Source of the DNA: Pseudomonadota bacterium
GTDB lineage: Bacteria; Pseudomonadota; Alphaproteobacteria; Ferrovibrionales; Ferrovibrionaceae
Assembly (NCBI GenBank): GCA_023433835.1
Contig: JAEYTW010000449.1
Location: forward strand, 1 to 13,886
DNA: 13,886 bases
Direction of reading: 5' to 3'
Shown here one piece after another: positions 13,373-13,886 of the stretch. Each line of letters begins with the position of its first letter. Positions within the stretch are counted from its first letter, which is position 1. The translations under genes were made by a program, and so were the position numbers. Under the pieces are notes generated by a model. The model made no database searches, was not told the origin of the DNA, and was given only the letters and a program-made list of their open reading frames with translations.

Positions 13373-13852
13373 ATGACCATCAAGGTTGGCGATACCCTGC
13401 CGGCGGTCAAGCTGATGACCATGGGCGAGAAGGGCCCCGAGCCGCTCGACACCGCCGAACTGTTCAAGGGCAAGGTCGCGCTGTTCGCGCTGCCGGGCGC
13501 CTTCACCCCGACCTGCTCGGCCCGCCATCTGCCGGGCTATGTCGACAATGCCGAGGCGCTGAAGGCCAAGGGCGTCGACAAGATCGTGTGCCTGTCGGTC
13601 AACGACGCCTTCGTCATGGGCGCCTGGGGCAAGGCCCAGAACGTCGGCGACAAGGTGGTGATGGCCGCCGACGGCAACGGCGACTTCACCCGCGCCGTCG
13701 GCCTCGTGATGGACGGCAAGGGCTACGGCATGGGCGAGCGTTCGCAGCGCTATTCGATGCTGATCGAGAACGGCGTGGTCAAGCAGCTCAACGTCGAGAA
13801 GCCGGGCTCGTTCGAAGTCTCGAACGCCGAAACCATTCTCGGCCAGGCCTGA
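13373..13852 (+). CDS. Peroxiredoxin, Prx5 type (AhpC/TSA-like redoxin domain)
   Basis: A 159-residue thiol peroxidase that reduces hydrogen and organic peroxides. PGAFTPTC gives the PxxxTxxC active site with Thr45 and the peroxidatic Cys48, followed by HLPGY. Arg126 (RSQRYSMLIENG) is the expected catalytic arginine. A second cysteine, Cys73 (KIVCLSVND), occupies a position seen in Prx5 proteins and is not a typical resolving cysteine, so recycling by glutathione/glutaredoxin is likely. The start is ATG 13373, with GGGGAG upstream and the family-typical MTIKVGDTLP; an in-frame ATG at 13307 would add 22 unlikely residues across the leader hairpin. It follows the DsbD-like gene in the same direction with a 94-base gap. 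Confidence 0.95.
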   Translation: MTIKVGDTLPAVKLMTMGEKGPEPLDTAELFKGKVALFALPGAFTPTCSARHLPGYVDNAEALKAKGVDKIVCLSVNDAFVMGAWGKAQNVGDKVVMAADGNGDFTRAVGLVMDGKGYGMGERSQRYSMLIENGVVKQLNVEKPGSFEVSNAETILGQA

Positions 13853-13863
13853 TCGAAGTCGCC

Positions 13864-13878
13864 GGGGGGGGGGGGGGG
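13864..13878 (+). repeat. Homopolymer run of 15 G near the window end
   Basis: Fifteen consecutive G directly after the peroxiredoxin gene and 8 bases from the end of the sequence. Such a run is rare in a real genome; its place at the edge suggests a sequencing or assembly artefact, though a slipped-strand (phase-variable) tract is possible. Confidence 0.8.
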
Positions 13879-13886
13879 CCGCCCGG

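Noticed and set aside
1..13886. Insertion sequence, prophage, CRISPR array, tRNA or rRNA
   Set aside because: No transposase, integrase, spaced direct repeats or cloverleaf sequence could be recognised on either strand.

Overview
The window is GC-rich with long overlapping open frames on both strands. Several gene clusters point to an alphaproteobacterium, probably Rhodospirillales-like: thrC followed by an M16 peptidase and a GNAT acetyltransferase, and yqgE next to a DsbD-alpha-like protein and a Prx5-type peroxiredoxin. The genus is an inference; no rRNA, tRNA, CRISPR array or transposase is present.

Layout. 1-296: C-terminal half of an AraC-type regulator, cut by the window edge. 344-511: a short orphan VapB-like (AbrB/MazE fold) antitoxin with no toxin. 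643-2078 (minus): a TetR regulator followed by an SDR oxidoreductase. Divergent from them, 2250-6641 (plus): an RND efflux adaptor, its inner-membrane permease and a small coiled-coil protein. The divergent spacer holds a 53-bp imperfect inverted repeat plus a third copy of the same motif at the tetR promoter, the likely operators. 6775-10143 (plus): thrC, an M16B zinc peptidase and a RimJ/RimL-like acetyltransferase. 10150-10254: a composite palindromic element that also supplies the last codons of the next gene. 10201-10803 (minus): a second TetR regulator. Divergent from it, 10878-11744 (plus): an aldo/keto reductase resembling E. coli YdbC/PdxI. Their shared promoter has two CGGAG-N4-CTCCG dyads, 32 bp apart, laid over consensus-like -35/-10 boxes. 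11749-12336 (minus): yqgE. 12421-13852 (plus): a secreted DsbD-alpha-like protein and a peroxiredoxin. A run of 15 G lies 9-23 bases from the window end.

How the genes work together. Two independent TetR-controlled modules are visible. One is an efflux/SDR module at 643-6641 and the other a TetR/AKR module at 10201-11744. They flank the housekeeping thrC cluster. The right end groups thiol/peroxide functions. I see no clear new defence or mobile system. The most unusual structures are the nested operator palindrome at 2161-2213, the gene-embedded palindromic element at 10195-10254, and the paired operator-promoter at 10797-10851.
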